From Parafannyhessea umbonata (lineage in GTDB: Bacteria > Actinomycetota > Coriobacteriia > Coriobacteriales > Atopobiaceae): a stretch of DNA of 64,000 bases. Of the stretch, positions 7,420 through 16,861 are shown one piece after another (within the stretch, counting starts at the first letter, position 1; each line of letters begins with the position of its first letter). Below the pieces are notes generated by a model. The model was given only the letters and a program-made list of their open reading frames with translations, had not been told where the DNA came from and made no database searches. The translations under genes were made by a program, and so were the position numbers. Location of the stretch: NCBI RefSeq assembly GCF_012844235.1, contig NZ_JABAGR010000004.1:1-64000 (forward strand). The letters are read 5' to 3'.

Positions 7420-10272
7420 ATGCCAAGGGCAATCAACACCCGCAGGAACACTGAGCTTGGCCTGCTCATTGCGGCGGCCATCCCCGTCATCCTTCTGTAT
7501 GCAATGTATCTGCTCAACGCAAAGGTCGCGCTGAGCTTCTCGTCGCTCGCGGTGCCCATCGGGCTGTTCGCGGCGTTCGGCGTCGCGCACTTCGCAACGC
7601 GCCGCTTTGCTCCAGAGGCCGACCCGGCCATCCTTCCGCTTGTCTTCCTGCTCTCTGGCATCGGCATCGCGTTCGTGACGAGGCTCGCGCCCTCGCTCGC
7701 CATAGGACAGGTCACCTGGCTCTTCCTTTCCGTCGCGGCCATGATCGCCGTGCTGGTGCTCGTGCCCAGCATCGAGGCCCTGGCGCAGTACAAGTTCACC
7801 ATGGGCATCGTCGGCGTCGCGCTGCTGCTCCTGCCCATGCTCATCGGCACGTCGCGCGGCGGCTCCAAGCTCTGGATTGTCCTGGGGCCGCTCTCGTTCC
7901 AGCCCGGCGAGCTCGCGAAGATCCTCATCGTCCTGTTCCTCGCAGCCTACCTCGCAGAGAACCGCGAGATGCTCTCGGCGTCCGCCGTCAAGGTCGGCCC
8001 GCTCGACCTGCCGCGCCCGCGCATGCTCGCGCCCATGATGCTCATGTGGGGCATGTCCCTTCTGGTCGTTGTGTTCGAGCGCGACCTGGGCAGCGCACTT
8101 CTCTTCTTCACGTTCTTCGTGATCATGCTGTACGTCTGCACCGGGCGCGTGGGGTACGTCCTCGTGTCCATCCTGCTTTTGGCCATCGGCGGCGTGTTCT
8201 GCTACCACTTCTTCGGCCACGTGCAGACGCGCGTCCAGATCTGGATGAACCCGTTCAAGGACCCGTCCGGCAAGGGCCTGCAGATCGTGCAGTCGCTGTA
8301 CTCGCTCGCGGACGGCGGCCTCGTGGGCTCCGGCATCGGCAAGGGGCTTCCCAAGCTCATCCCCGTCGTCGAGTCAGACTTCATCTTCTCGGCCATCGGA
8401 GAAGAGATGGGCCTCCTCGGCGCGTCCGCCGTGCTCATCTGCTACATGCTGCTCGCCGTGCGCGGGCTGGCCACTGCCGCGCGCGCAAAGTCCGACATCT
8501 CCGCGTTCACCGCGGTTGGCCTCACCGCAGCCATCGCGGTGCAGGCGTTTCTCATCGTGGGCGGCGTGACCAAGCTGCTGCCGCTCACGGGCGTCACGCT
8601 CCCGTTCATGAGCCAGGGCGGCAGCTCGCTTCTGGCCAGCTTCATCATCGTCGGGCTTCTGCTGAAGGCCGGCGACGAGGGGACGGGCCGCGAGGCCCTG
8701 ATAGAGCAGGGCTCCGGAAGCGTGGGCTCTCAGACGCAGGTCGAGAAGGCCATGGCCTCCGTGGTGCACGGCGCCCATGCACGCGCCCGCCGTGGGCTTG
8801 ACACCCCGGAGTCCGGCGTCCTGGGCCGCGTGGCCCTCGGCAACAGGCTCGTGTCGCTCGTGACCGTGTTCACGATGATGTTTGCCCTGCTGGTGGCCAA
8901 CCTCACCTACATCCAGGTCTTCAAGGCCGACTACTACCAGACGCTTCCCAACAACAACCACACCATCGCCAAGAGCGCGAAGGTCCAGCGCGGCGCGATC
9001 ATCGCGGCGGACGGCGCGACGCTCGCAGAGTCCGTCAAGCAGCCCGACGGCACGTATGTGCGCACGTACCCGCAGGGAAACGTCGCCACGCACACCGTGG
9101 GCTACCTCTCGTCACAGTACGGGGCAAGCGGCGTCGAGGCCACCATGAACCAGACGCTCACGGGCCACTCGGACTACTCAACCTGGTCAAGCGCCATCAA
9201 CGCGATGGCCGGCATCGAGACTCCGGGGTCGTCCGTGGTGCTCACCATCAACTCGCAGATGCAGAAGGCCGCCGAGCAGGCGCTCCACGGTCACCGCGGC
9301 GCCATCGTGGTGCTGAACCCCACCACCGGCGCGGTGCTCGCGAAGGCCTCCAACCCGTCGTTCGACTACAACGACATCGGCTCGGCCATGTCCGGCAACA
9401 ACGCCAGCCTGGTGGACCGCGCGACGCAGACGCTGTACACGCCGGGCTCCACGTTCAAGATCGTGAGCCTTTCTGCGGCGCTCGACTCTGGCGTGGCGAC
9501 GCTCGACAGCACCTACCGCGCTCCCGCGTCGATAGAGATCGGCGGTGCAAAGGTCACGAACATCGATGGCGAGGCGTGGAGCTCGCTCTCCCTCAAGGAG
9601 GCTCTCACCTATTCCGTCAACACGGTGTTTGGCCAGCTGGGCCAGCAGGTGGGCGCAAGCAAGCTCGTGAGCTACTCCGACGCGTTCGGGTATGGCCAGA
9701 AGCTTGGCCAGGACTTCTCCACCGTGGCCTCGCTCATGCCGGACCCCTCGCAGATGACCGAGTGGGAGACCGCGTGGTCGGCCGTCGGCCAGCCCGTGGG
9801 CCAGCACTCCAGCCCCGCGGGACCGCAGACCACGGTCATGCAGAACGCCGTCGTCGCGGCCGCGATCGCGAACAAGGGCGTCGTCATGAACCCCTACGTG
9901 GTCGACCACATCCTCACCCCCGAGGGCGCGACCAGCTCTACCACGAAGCCCAAGTCGCTGGGACAGGCGGTGTCCGCCCAGACGGCGCAGCAGATCGGGG
10001 AGGCGATGCTGGACGTCGTGAACGACGGCACCGGCATGGGCGCCCAGGTCCCCGGCGTGAAGGTCGCGGGCAAGACCGGCACCGCAGAGGTGAGCTCCAA
10101 CACGGCAAACTCCCTGTTCGTGGGATTCGCCCCCTACGACCAGCCCACGGTGGCGATTTCGGTCTGCATCGAGGGATCCGAGGGCGAGAGGATGGTAGGC
10201 GTCGCCGCGGGAGTTGCAGGTAAGGTGCTTGCCACGTGCCTGCGCGTACAGGCGATGGGAGCCGGCGTATAG
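7420..10272 (+). CDS. SEDS glycosyltransferase (FtsW/RodA) fused to class B penicillin-binding protein
   Basis: One uninterrupted 950-aa reading frame holds two proteins that are normally separate. Residues about 10-425 are a polytopic SEDS polymerase, with the catalytic-type Asp in ERDLGSA (D222) and the conserved [10 protein letters not shown] near the end. Residues about 430-490 form a cytoplasmic linker and a further membrane helix. Residues about 490-950 are a PBP transpeptidase with STFK (S677), SVN (732-734) and KTG (885-887). SEDS enzymes polymerise lipid II and the class B PBP crosslinks the product; here they are joined in cis at 1:1. The gene occupies the rodA-pbpA slot of the actinobacterial pknB cluster. 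GGAGG precedes the ATG. No internal stop, frameshift or second good start was seen at the joint. Confidence 0.93.
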   Translation: MPRAINTRRNTELGLLIAAAIPVILLYAMYLLNAKVALSFSSLAVPIGLFAAFGVAHFATRRFAPEADPAILPLVFLLSGIGIAFVTRLAPSLAIGQVTWLFLSVAAMIAVLVLVPSIEALAQYKFTMGIVGVALLLLPMLIGTSRGGSKLWIVLGPLSFQPGELAKILIVLFLAAYLAENREMLSASAVKVGPLDLPRPRMLAPMMLMWGMSLLVVVFERDLGSALLFFTFFVIMLYVCTGRVGYVLVSILLLAIGGVFCYHFFGHVQTRVQIWMNPFKDPSGKGLQIVQSLYSLADGGLVGSGIGKGLPKLIPVVESDFIFSAIGEEMGLLGASAVLICYMLLAVRGLATAARAKSDISAFTAVGLTAAIAVQAFLIVGGVTKLLPLTGVTLPFMSQGGSSLLASFIIVGLLLKAGDEGTGREALIEQGSGSVGSQTQVEKAMASVVHGAHARARRGLDTPESGVLGRVALGNRLVSLVTVFTMMFALLVANLTYIQVFKADYYQTLPNNNHTIAKSAKVQRGAIIAADGATLAESVKQPDGTYVRTYPQGNVATHTVGYLSSQYGASGVEATMNQTLTGHSDYSTWSSAINAMAGIETPGSSVVLTINSQMQKAAEQALHGHRGAIVVLNPTTGAVLAKASNPSFDYNDIGSAMSGNNASLVDRATQTLYTPGSTFKIVSLSAALDSGVATLDSTYRAPASIEIGGAKVTNIDGEAWSSLSLKEALTYSVNTVFGQLGQQVGASKLVSYSDAFGYGQKLGQDFSTVASLMPDPSQMTEWETAWSAVGQPVGQHSSPAGPQTTVMQNAVVAAAIANKGVVMNPYVVDHILTPEGATSSTTKPKSLGQAVSAQTAQQIGEAMLDVVNDGTGMGAQVPGVKVAGKTGTAEVSSNTANSLFVGFAPYDQPTVAISVCIEGSEGERMVGVAAGVAGKVLATCLRVQAMGAGV

Positions 10273-10327
10273 TATCGAGTTCCCACACAACGACGCGATG
10301 GCGAGCGGGTAGATTAGTATGTTGAAT

Positions 10328-10349
10328 GCCGCACGAGCGCGCGGCTTTT
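10328..10349 (+). terminator. weak hairpin between SEDS-PBP and pknB
   Basis: The arms GCCGC and GCGGC are followed by TTTT just before the pknB ribosome-binding site. The stem is short, so it may only attenuate read-through. Confidence 0.3.
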
Positions 10350-10369
10350 GAGGATGAGACGGAGTGACG

Positions 10370-12358
10370 ATGGCAGAAAGAGTTCTTGGGGGGCGCTATA
10401 CCGTACAGGACAGAATCGGCACCGGCGGCATGGCGATTGTCTACCGCGGTCTGGACGAGGTGCTGGGACGAACCGTAGCCATCAAGACGATGCTACCCCA
10501 GTACGCCGCCGACCCCTCCTTCGCGGCACGCTTCAAGCAGGAGGCCCAGGCGGCCGCCGCACTGCAGAGCCCCTACATCGTGTCCGTGTACGACTGGGGC
10601 AAGGACGGCGACACCTACTACATCGTCATGGAGTACCTGCGCGGCACCGATCTCAAGAGCGGCATCCGCAAGCACGGCGCGCTTGACAGCAAGAAGGTCG
10701 CCCAGATCGGCAGCCAGATTGCGCAGGCGCTCTCCGTCGCGCACCGCCACGACATCATCCACCGCGACATCAAGCCGCAGAACATCATGGTGCAGCCGGA
10801 CGGCAACATCAAGGTGATGGACTTCGGCATCGCCCGCGCCAAGAACAGCCACCTGACCACGGACAACTCCGTCCTGGGCACCGCCCACTACGTATCGCCC
10901 GAGCAGACGCAGGGCAAGGAGCTTGGCCCCACGACCGACATCTACTCGCTCGGCATCGTCATGTACGAGGCCGCGACCGGTCGCGTCCCCTTCGACGGCG
11001 ACGACGCCATCTCCGTCGCGCTCAAGCAGGTGAACGAGCAGCCGGTGCCGCCGACGGCCGTGAACCCCGCCGTGGACTCCGCGCTCGAGAGCATCATCCT
11101 CAAGTGCATGCAGAAGGACCCGAAGGACCGCTTCCAGACCGCGGACGAGCTGTACCACGTCCTGCGCGACTACCTTGCGGGACGCCTCGCGGCCGTCAAC
11201 AACGCTACCGAGGTGCTGCCGGCAAACCCCGTGGTGCCCGCGATCGCGCCCATCGCCGCGTCCAGCACCCAGAGCCTGCCGCGCATCGACACCGCCGAGC
11301 ACATCAAGCCGCAGACCGCAACGCAGAAGGCCCAGCAAGAGGCCGACGCCGCCATGAAGAAGCACAAGCGGCGCGTCGTGCTCTTCTCGATACTCGGCGT
11401 CATCGCCCTCATCGCGGCGATCGTAGGCATCTACACGCTCGTGAACCCCAGCAACCAGAAGCGCGAGGTGCCAAACTACCTCAGCATGACGGAGGCGGAC
11501 GCCCTGAAGGCGATCGACGAGTCCGAGTTCTTCAAGAAGGGCTCCGTCAAGGAGCAGTACTCCAGCACGGTCGAGAAGGGCGTGGTCATGGACCAGGACC
11601 CCGATTCCGGCCGTATGGTGGCAAAGGGCACGAAGATCAACCTGGTAATCTCCAAGGGCAAGGAGCCCGCCGCCACGGTGAAGGTCCCCGACCTCACGGG
11701 CATGAGCCCCTCGCAGGCCGACAAGGCGCTCGCGAAGGTTGGCCTTGTGGGGCAGGCCGGCGACTCCGTGTACGACGAGAACGTCTCGGTTGGCATGGTC
11801 GCAAAGCAGTCTCCGGTGGGCGGCTCCGAGGCCAAGGCCGGAGACACCATCACCTACCAGCTGTCCAAGGGCAAGGAGTCCGTGGACGTGCCCAGCGTTG
11901 TGGGCCAGGACGCGGACTCCGCGACGTCCGCGCTCAAGGGTGCCGGTTTCGAGGTCAACGTCAGCTACGGCAACAGCGACACCGTCCAGAAGGGCTACGT
12001 GTACGACCAGTCCCCCACCGGCAGCGCCGACAAGGGCACCACGGTCACGATCTACGTCTCCAACGGCCCGAAGACGGTCTCAGTGCCCAACGTCGTGGGG
12101 TCCACGGCAGACGACGCCAAGGGCGCGTTGGAGGCCGAGGGCTTCAAGTACAACCTCACTTACCAATACAGCTCCAGCGTCGCACAGGGTACCGTCGTCT
12201 CGCAGTCGGCAACGAGCGCCAAGAGCGGAGCCACGATCACCCTCGTGATCTCCAACGGTCCCGACCCCACAACCAGCGGCGCCAACACCAACACGGACAG
12301 CACGACGACCAACAATGGCGCCACCGGCACGACGACCAAACCAACCGGAGGCCAATAG
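10370..12358 (+). CDS. pknB: PknB-type Ser/Thr kinase with four PASTA domains
   Basis: The 662-aa protein starts at the ATG six bases after GGAG. An in-frame GTG two codons earlier lacks that spacing. The kinase domain covers about 8-270: glycine loop GTGGMAIVY, K39, HRDIKPQN with D133, DFG at 151 and SPEQ. One transmembrane helix spans about 337-358. Four PASTA repeats follow at about 366-430, 435-502, 505-566 and 570-630, then a Thr/Asn-rich tail. PASTA domains bind muropeptides or lipid II, so the kinase reports wall status to the SEDS-PBP upstream. The HRD motif is intact, unlike the first kinase of the cluster. Confidence 0.97.
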   Translation: MAERVLGGRYTVQDRIGTGGMAIVYRGLDEVLGRTVAIKTMLPQYAADPSFAARFKQEAQAAAALQSPYIVSVYDWGKDGDTYYIVMEYLRGTDLKSGIRKHGALDSKKVAQIGSQIAQALSVAHRHDIIHRDIKPQNIMVQPDGNIKVMDFGIARAKNSHLTTDNSVLGTAHYVSPEQTQGKELGPTTDIYSLGIVMYEAATGRVPFDGDDAISVALKQVNEQPVPPTAVNPAVDSALESIILKCMQKDPKDRFQTADELYHVLRDYLAGRLAAVNNATEVLPANPVVPAIAPIAASSTQSLPRIDTAEHIKPQTATQKAQQEADAAMKKHKRRVVLFSILGVIALIAAIVGIYTLVNPSNQKREVPNYLSMTEADALKAIDESEFFKKGSVKEQYSSTVEKGVVMDQDPDSGRMVAKGTKINLVISKGKEPAATVKVPDLTGMSPSQADKALAKVGLVGQAGDSVYDENVSVGMVAKQSPVGGSEAKAGDTITYQLSKGKESVDVPSVVGQDADSATSALKGAGFEVNVSYGNSDTVQKGYVYDQSPTGSADKGTTVTIYVSNGPKTVSVPNVVGSTADDAKGALEAEGFKYNLTYQYSSSVAQGTVVSQSATSAKSGATITLVISNGPDPTTSGANTNTDSTTTNNGATGTTTKPTGGQ

Positions 12359-12386
12359 AGGCCTAGCGCACCAAACATAGGAAGAC

Positions 12387-12429
12387 GCCCGCGGGCGAGA
12401 AGAGCCGTTCTTCTCGCCCGCGGGCTTTT
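12387..12429 (+). terminator. pknB terminator built from two inverted GGGCGAGAAG copies
   Basis: A long GC-rich stem has a left arm containing GGGCGAGAAG (12393-12402) and a right arm containing its reverse complement CTTCTCGCCC (12410-12419). TTTT follows. This is one of the places where the dispersed repeat makes up the terminator arms. Confidence 0.9.
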
Positions 12430-12554
12430 CTGTGGGCACATGTGGAGGCGTCGGGCAGCGACCCACCAGAGCCTCGCGCGGCAACGGCCGGTCAAAAGGC
12501 GCATGCCACCGAGACGCGCAGCCATCGCACCTGGCCGGCATTGCCGCGCTAACG

Positions 12555-12583
12555 AAAAAGGCCAGCGACCTAAGCCGCTGACC
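12555..12583 (-). terminator. terminator of tRNA-Arg(CCT)
   Basis: On the minus strand GGTCAGCG pairs with CGCTGGCC and TTTTT follows. Confidence 0.85.
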
Positions 12584-12593
12584 TCACATTTCA

Positions 12594-12669
12594 TGGTGAC
12601 CCCGGTCGGATTCGAACCAACGACACCAGGTTTAGGAAACCTGTGCTCTATCCCCTGAGCTACGGGGCC
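12594..12669 (-). tRNA. tRNA-Arg(CCT)
   Basis: The minus strand shows acceptor GGCCCCG/CGGGGTC, anticodon loop TTCCTAA (CCT) and an encoded CCA. It decodes AGG. Confidence 0.97.
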
Positions 12670-12716
12670 GTGCTCGACCATTCTATCATCTTCTGGACGA
12701 TGTGGGGCCGAGAGTT

Positions 12717-13415
12717 TTACTTGTGCTGCTCGTGCCTTCCAGAGCGCTTAGCACGGCGCGCGGCCTTGGCCTCGTCGCGGGCGGCCTGCTCGCGGGCGAT
12801 CTCGTTCGCCTCGCCGCGGAGCACCTTCGTGACCTTCTTGTTGGTCATGGCACCCGTGGTGGACTCGGCTTTCTTCCTCATGGGGCGCACGACGCGCCAG
12901 TCGTACACGAACGCCGAGATGATGAGGGCGTACGCCGCGACCAGCATGATGAACACCGCAACGCCCATGGGGGTCGTTCCCTCGTTCACCTGCTGGGGGA
13001 AGAGGTTCGGCAGCAGCCACGAGATGATTGTGCACACGAAGCCCGTGCCAAGCAGCCCCCACCAGACGCGCTGGGACCTCTTGTACCCCGGGATCTGCTT
13101 CAGCACGATCTGCGAGGCGGACGCGCGGCGGTCGGCCTCGTCGCGGCGCTCGCGGCGCGCGCGCTTCTTCTCGTCCTTCGTCATCTGGACCGGGGCCTTG
13201 CCCGAGGCAGCGGACTTTCCCGCACCGCCGGAAGCGCCTACGACGCGCACGCCCGATGCGGCCTCGCGCGCGGGCTTTGCACGAGAGACGGAGCGCTTCG
13301 AGAAGCCCGAGCGCTCCTCCTCGTCGGCTGCGGCCTTCTCTTCCTTCTTGGCGAGGGGCGCGTTTGCCTCCTGCGCCTCCCTCTTGGCCGCGTTAATGGT
13401 TTCACGCAGAGACAT
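12717..13415 (-). CDS. hypothetical two-helix membrane protein, 232 aa
   Basis: Residues 1-115 are charged and Lys/Arg/Glu-rich. Two hydrophobic segments follow (around WGLLGTGFVCTIISWLLP and GVAVFIMLVAAYALIISAFVY), then a basic tail. Both ends are therefore probably cytoplasmic. The start ATG has AAGGAG upstream and lies 14 nt inside the end of purC, so translation may be coupled. I do not recognise the family; this is not a purine enzyme. Confidence 0.75.
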   Translation of the reverse strand: MSLRETINAAKREAQEANAPLAKKEEKAAADEEERSGFSKRSVSRAKPAREAASGVRVVGASGGAGKSAASGKAPVQMTKDEKKRARRERRDEADRRASASQIVLKQIPGYKRSQRVWWGLLGTGFVCTIISWLLPNLFPQQVNEGTTPMGVAVFIMLVAAYALIISAFVYDWRVVRPMRKKAESTTGAMTNKKVTKVLRGEANEIAREQAARDEAKAARRAKRSGRHEQHK

Positions 13416-14298
13416 TTGACTCCTTCATGGGGGTGAACTTCTCGCCAGTGATGATCTCGAAGGCCTCCTGATAGCGCTCCGAGGTACCCTTGACGACCTC
13501 TTCGGGCAGGTGGGGCGGCTCGCCGGTCATGTCCCAGTTCGCCTTCAGCCAGTCGCGCACGTACTGCTTGTCATAGCTGGGCTGCACCTTTCCGGGCTCG
13601 TAGCCGTCCGCGGGCCAGAAGCGGCTCGAGTCGGGCGTGAGTGCCTCGTCAATCAGCGTCAGCTTGCCGTCGATGAAGCCGAACTCGAACTTGGTGTCCG
13701 CGATGATGATGCCGCGCGTCAGGGCATACTCCGCCGCCGCGGTATACAGCTTCAGGGACTCGTCGCGCAGCTGGGTCGCGACGTCCTCGCCCACGAGCTC
13801 GGCGCAACGCTCGAAGCTGATGTTCTCGTCGTGGTCGCCAAGCGCGGCCTTGGTGGACGGGGTGAAGATCGGCTCGGGAATCTTGGACGCCTCGGTCAGG
13901 CCGGCGGGCAGCTTGATGCCGCAGACGGTGCCGTCCTGGTCGTACGTCTTCTTTCCAGAGCCGGTGAGGTAGCCGCGGACGATGCACTCGATGGGAACGG
14001 TCTTGGCCTTCTTCACGAGCATGGAGCGACCCGTGAGGTACTCGCCGTACTTCTGGTACTCCTCCGGATACTCGCTCACGTCCATCGTGATCAGGTGGTT
14101 GGGCATCAGGTCCTTGAACCTGTTGAACCAGAAGGCCGAGATGCGGGAGAGAATCTCTCCCTTGTACGGAATCTCGTCGGGCAGGATGTAGTCGAACGCG
14201 CTGATGCGGTCGCTCGCGACCATGAGCAGGCTGTCGCCGCAGTCGTAAATGTCGCGAACCTTGCCGTGAGAATCCGGACGAAGCTCCATGGCTCCCAT
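13402..14298 (-). CDS. purC: phosphoribosylaminoimidazole-succinocarboxamide synthase
   Basis: This SAICAR synthetase condenses CAIR with aspartate using ATP in de novo purine synthesis. The 298-aa protein shows GKVRDIYDCGD, SDRISAFDYILPDEIPYKG, ECIVRGYLTGSG, DTKFEFGF and DEALTPDSSRFWP, typical of the long bacterial PurC form. GGGGAG precedes the ATG. It is monocistronic apart from the coupled membrane gene; purB lies about 4 kb away on the same strand. Confidence 0.96.
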   Translation of the reverse strand: MGAMELRPDSHGKVRDIYDCGDSLLMVASDRISAFDYILPDEIPYKGEILSRISAFWFNRFKDLMPNHLITMDVSEYPEEYQKYGEYLTGRSMLVKKAKTVPIECIVRGYLTGSGKKTYDQDGTVCGIKLPAGLTEASKIPEPIFTPSTKAALGDHDENISFERCAELVGEDVATQLRDESLKLYTAAAEYALTRGIIIADTKFEFGFIDGKLTLIDEALTPDSSRFWPADGYEPGKVQPSYDKQYVRDWLKANWDMTGEPPHLPEEVVKGTSERYQEAFEIITGEKFTPMKESNVSA

Positions 14299-14402
14299 TA
14301 GGTGTCTCCCCTCATCGAGGTCCAGTTAACACACGTGCATAGCGCATCCATTGTAATGGATTAGCCATTTCAGGCTCAGGCGCGCCGCGATGCGTCACGC
14401 AA

Positions 14403-14438
14403 TTTAAACCGGCCCGTGCGTCATTCGCAGCGGGCCGG
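14403..14438 (-). terminator. terminator after the sensor kinase
   Basis: On the minus strand CCGGCCCG pairs with CGGGCCGG and TTTAAATT follows. Confidence 0.7.
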
Positions 14439-14469
14439 CGAGCGCGGCGCTGGGACTATTCCGCTGGGG

Positions 14470-16008
14470 CTACTCCTCGCGAGAAGGGCTTCCCGCCTTG
14501 TGCTCGAGCGGGATGTGCAGCGTGAACGTCGTGCCCTTCCCAAGCTCGGACTCCACGGAGATGCTGCCATTGTGCTTGTCGACAATCTCCTTCGTGAGCG
14601 CGAGGCCCACGCCCAGCCCGCCAGAGACCCGCTCGCGGCTTGCGTCTGAGCGCCAGAAGCGCGAGAACACCCTCGGAATGTCCTCCTTCGCGATGCCGAT
14701 GCCCGTGTCCCTAACGGATATCTGCATGTAGCTGCGACCCTCGTAGCCAATGCTCACCACGACCCAGCCGCCCGCGGGCGTGTAGCGCATCGCGTTTGAC
14801 ATGAGGTTCGTGATTGCCTCGCGAATGAGGTCGGGGTTCACGTCCGCAAAGAGCTCGTGGTTCGGCGTCTTGTCGTCAAAGCGCAGCCGCAGGTCGCAGT
14901 CGGCAAACAGCTGCTGCTGCATCGTCACCAGGCTCTTCAGCACGAAGACCATGTCGGTCTTCTCGGTCTTGAACTTCTCGTTGTTCTCAACGCGGGAAAG
15001 GTGCAGCATCGCGTCGACCAGGCGAGAAAGGCGTCTCACCTCGCTCGCGACCGTCTCGAAGTGCTCGTCGTCCGCCGGCAGCACCCCGTCCTGCATGGCC
15101 TCGACCGTAGCCTGCATTGCCATGAGCGGCGTGCGCAGCTCATGCGCGACGTCGCTCGTCAGGCGATGCTCGAACTTGATGTCGCGCTCGAGCTCCGTCG
15201 CCATGCCGTCAAACGTCTCGCCCAGCTGGCCTATCTCGTCCGTGCCCTTCAGCCCTGTGCGGGCCGTCAGGTCGCCGTTCCTGATCTGCGTCGCGGTCGC
15301 GGTTATCTTCTTGATCGGTCGCGTCAGGGCGCGCGACGTGTAGTAGCCAATGATGCTTGCCAGGAATATGGCGACAGCCGCGGCCATCAGGATCGCGGTG
15401 TACGAGTTCTGCCTGAAGGCCGCATCTGACTTCGTGATGAGGGCCTCGGACCCAAACGCCCAAAGCCGAACGGTGCCGACCTTCTTGCCCGTGCTGTCGG
15501 TCACCTCGGCCGATACGATGTCGTTTGCCGAGGACGGCACGGGGTTCTGCTTCGAGTCGTGCGACATCTTGCCAGAGGCGGCGCGGTTTGCCGCGGTCTC
15601 GTCGTACACCAGGGCGTCGTTGGCGTCCAGTATCTGCATGCTTATGTCCGGGTACGCGGACACGCTCGTCTTCGCGTACTCGATGACGCTCGAGGTCCAG
15701 CGGTCCCCGCCCTTGTCGTACTGCGTTCCAAGGGTGTCGGCGGTCTGCTGGGCAAGGCGCTGCATGTTCTGCCTGGTGTAGCCCTGGAACTGCTGCTCCC
15801 ACACCACCGCCAGCACGATGGAGAGTATGGCCGCCGTCATCACGGCGGTCAGCGCCGAGAAGAAGGCCATGCGACCCGTGAAGGACGTCGTCGGGTTGGC
15901 AACGCGCGGCGCGCGCCTCAAGGTCGAGTACTCGGCCTTCGCGCTCTCGCTCTTCTCGCCTGCGTCCTCACGCTCGTCGTATGACCTGGTTGCGTCTATG
16001 TCTGCCAC
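14470..16008 (-). CDS. sensor histidine kinase with HAMP domain
   Basis: The 512-aa protein starts at GTG. It has a cytoplasmic N-terminal tail, transmembrane helix 1 at about 50-70, an extracytoplasmic sensor region of about 130 residues and helix 2 at about 203-223. HAMP runs about 224-278, the DHp domain has DVAHELRTPL with phospho-acceptor H289, and HATPase follows with NLMSNAMRYTP, RDTGIGI and GGLGVGLAL. It lies 25 nt after the response regulator, so the two form one operon. The SD is weak (AGG). The signal is unknown; the arrangement resembles MtrAB- or BaeSR-like systems of Gram-positives. Confidence 0.95.
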   Translation of the reverse strand: MADIDATRSYDEREDAGEKSESAKAEYSTLRRAPRVANPTTSFTGRMAFFSALTAVMTAAILSIVLAVVWEQQFQGYTRQNMQRLAQQTADTLGTQYDKGGDRWTSSVIEYAKTSVSAYPDISMQILDANDALVYDETAANRAASGKMSHDSKQNPVPSSANDIVSAEVTDSTGKKVGTVRLWAFGSEALITKSDAAFRQNSYTAILMAAAVAIFLASIIGYYTSRALTRPIKKITATATQIRNGDLTARTGLKGTDEIGQLGETFDGMATELERDIKFEHRLTSDVAHELRTPLMAMQATVEAMQDGVLPADDEHFETVASEVRRLSRLVDAMLHLSRVENNEKFKTEKTDMVFVLKSLVTMQQQLFADCDLRLRFDDKTPNHELFADVNPDLIREAITNLMSNAMRYTPAGGWVVVSIGYEGRSYMQISVRDTGIGIAKEDIPRVFSRFWRSDASRERVSGGLGVGLALTKEIVDKHNGSISVESELGKGTTFTLHIPLEHKAGSPSREE

Positions 16009-16033
16009 GTCTGTCGCTTACCTGTCTGCGGCG

Positions 16034-16756
16034 CTATTCCGCACTCTTCTTCTCCGGCTTCTGCGGTGCCTCGAAGCGGTAGCCAACGCCGTGCACCGTA
16101 TAGAGCCAGCGCGGGTTGCGGGGGTCGTCGCCCAGCTTCGCGCGAAGGTTCTTCACGTGGGAGTCTATCGTGCGCTCGTATCCCTCGAAGTCGTAGCCCA
16201 GGACCTTCTCGACCAGCTCCATGCGCGTATAGACGCGGCCCGGGTAGCGTGCGAGGGTCGTGAGCAGCTTGAACTCTGACGCGGTGAGGTCGACCTCCTT
16301 GCCCTCGACCATGACCTTGTGGCCAGAGATGTCGATGACGAGGTCACCAAAGTCCAGCACCTCAAGCTGGGGCTCGCTCTCCGCATGCGCGCGGCGTAGC
16401 AGCGCGCGAACGCGGGCCACGAGCTCGCGGGGCGAGAAGGGCTTGATCAGGTAGTCGTCGGCGCCAAGCTCCAGGCCGATGATGCGGTCCTCGACCTCGC
16501 CCTTCGCGGTCAGCATGATGATGGGGACGTTAGAGGTCTCCCTGATGGCGCGGCAGACGCGCTCGCCAGAGAGCTTCGGGAGCATGAGGTCCAGAATGAT
16601 GAGGTCGAAGGAGTGCTTCTCGAACTCCTCCAGGGCGCTTTGGCCGTCGCCTACGCCACGTACGATGTAGTTCTCGCGCTCAAGGTATGCCGCGACGGCG
16701 TCGCGAATGGTCTTCTCGTCCTCGACCAATAGGATGCGTTTCTCGTCCGAAGCCAT
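16034..16756 (-). CDS. OmpR-family response regulator
   Basis: The 240-aa protein has a receiver domain with acidic pocket VEDE, phospho-acceptor D56 in IILDLMLP and conserved K105 in LIKPF. A winged-helix DNA-binding domain covers about 130-230 (DLTASEFKLLTTLA, ERTIDSHVKNLRAKLG). The start ATG has GGAGGAGG upstream. It is co-transcribed with the downstream histidine kinase, its cognate partner. Confidence 0.97.
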   Translation of the reverse strand: MASDEKRILLVEDEKTIRDAVAAYLERENYIVRGVGDGQSALEEFEKHSFDLIILDLMLPKLSGERVCRAIRETSNVPIIMLTAKGEVEDRIIGLELGADDYLIKPFSPRELVARVRALLRRAHAESEPQLEVLDFGDLVIDISGHKVMVEGKEVDLTASEFKLLTTLARYPGRVYTRMELVEKVLGYDFEGYERTIDSHVKNLRAKLGDDPRNPRWLYTVHGVGYRFEAPQKPEKKSAE

Positions 16757-16861
16757 GGATGGCCTCCTCCATTTACTGCTCAGGGGCTGTTATGTGCATT
16801 GTGCGCCTTTTTTGTGATTCAGAGTAATGATACCCCAGAACGAAGCCCCTAAAAGCGGGAA

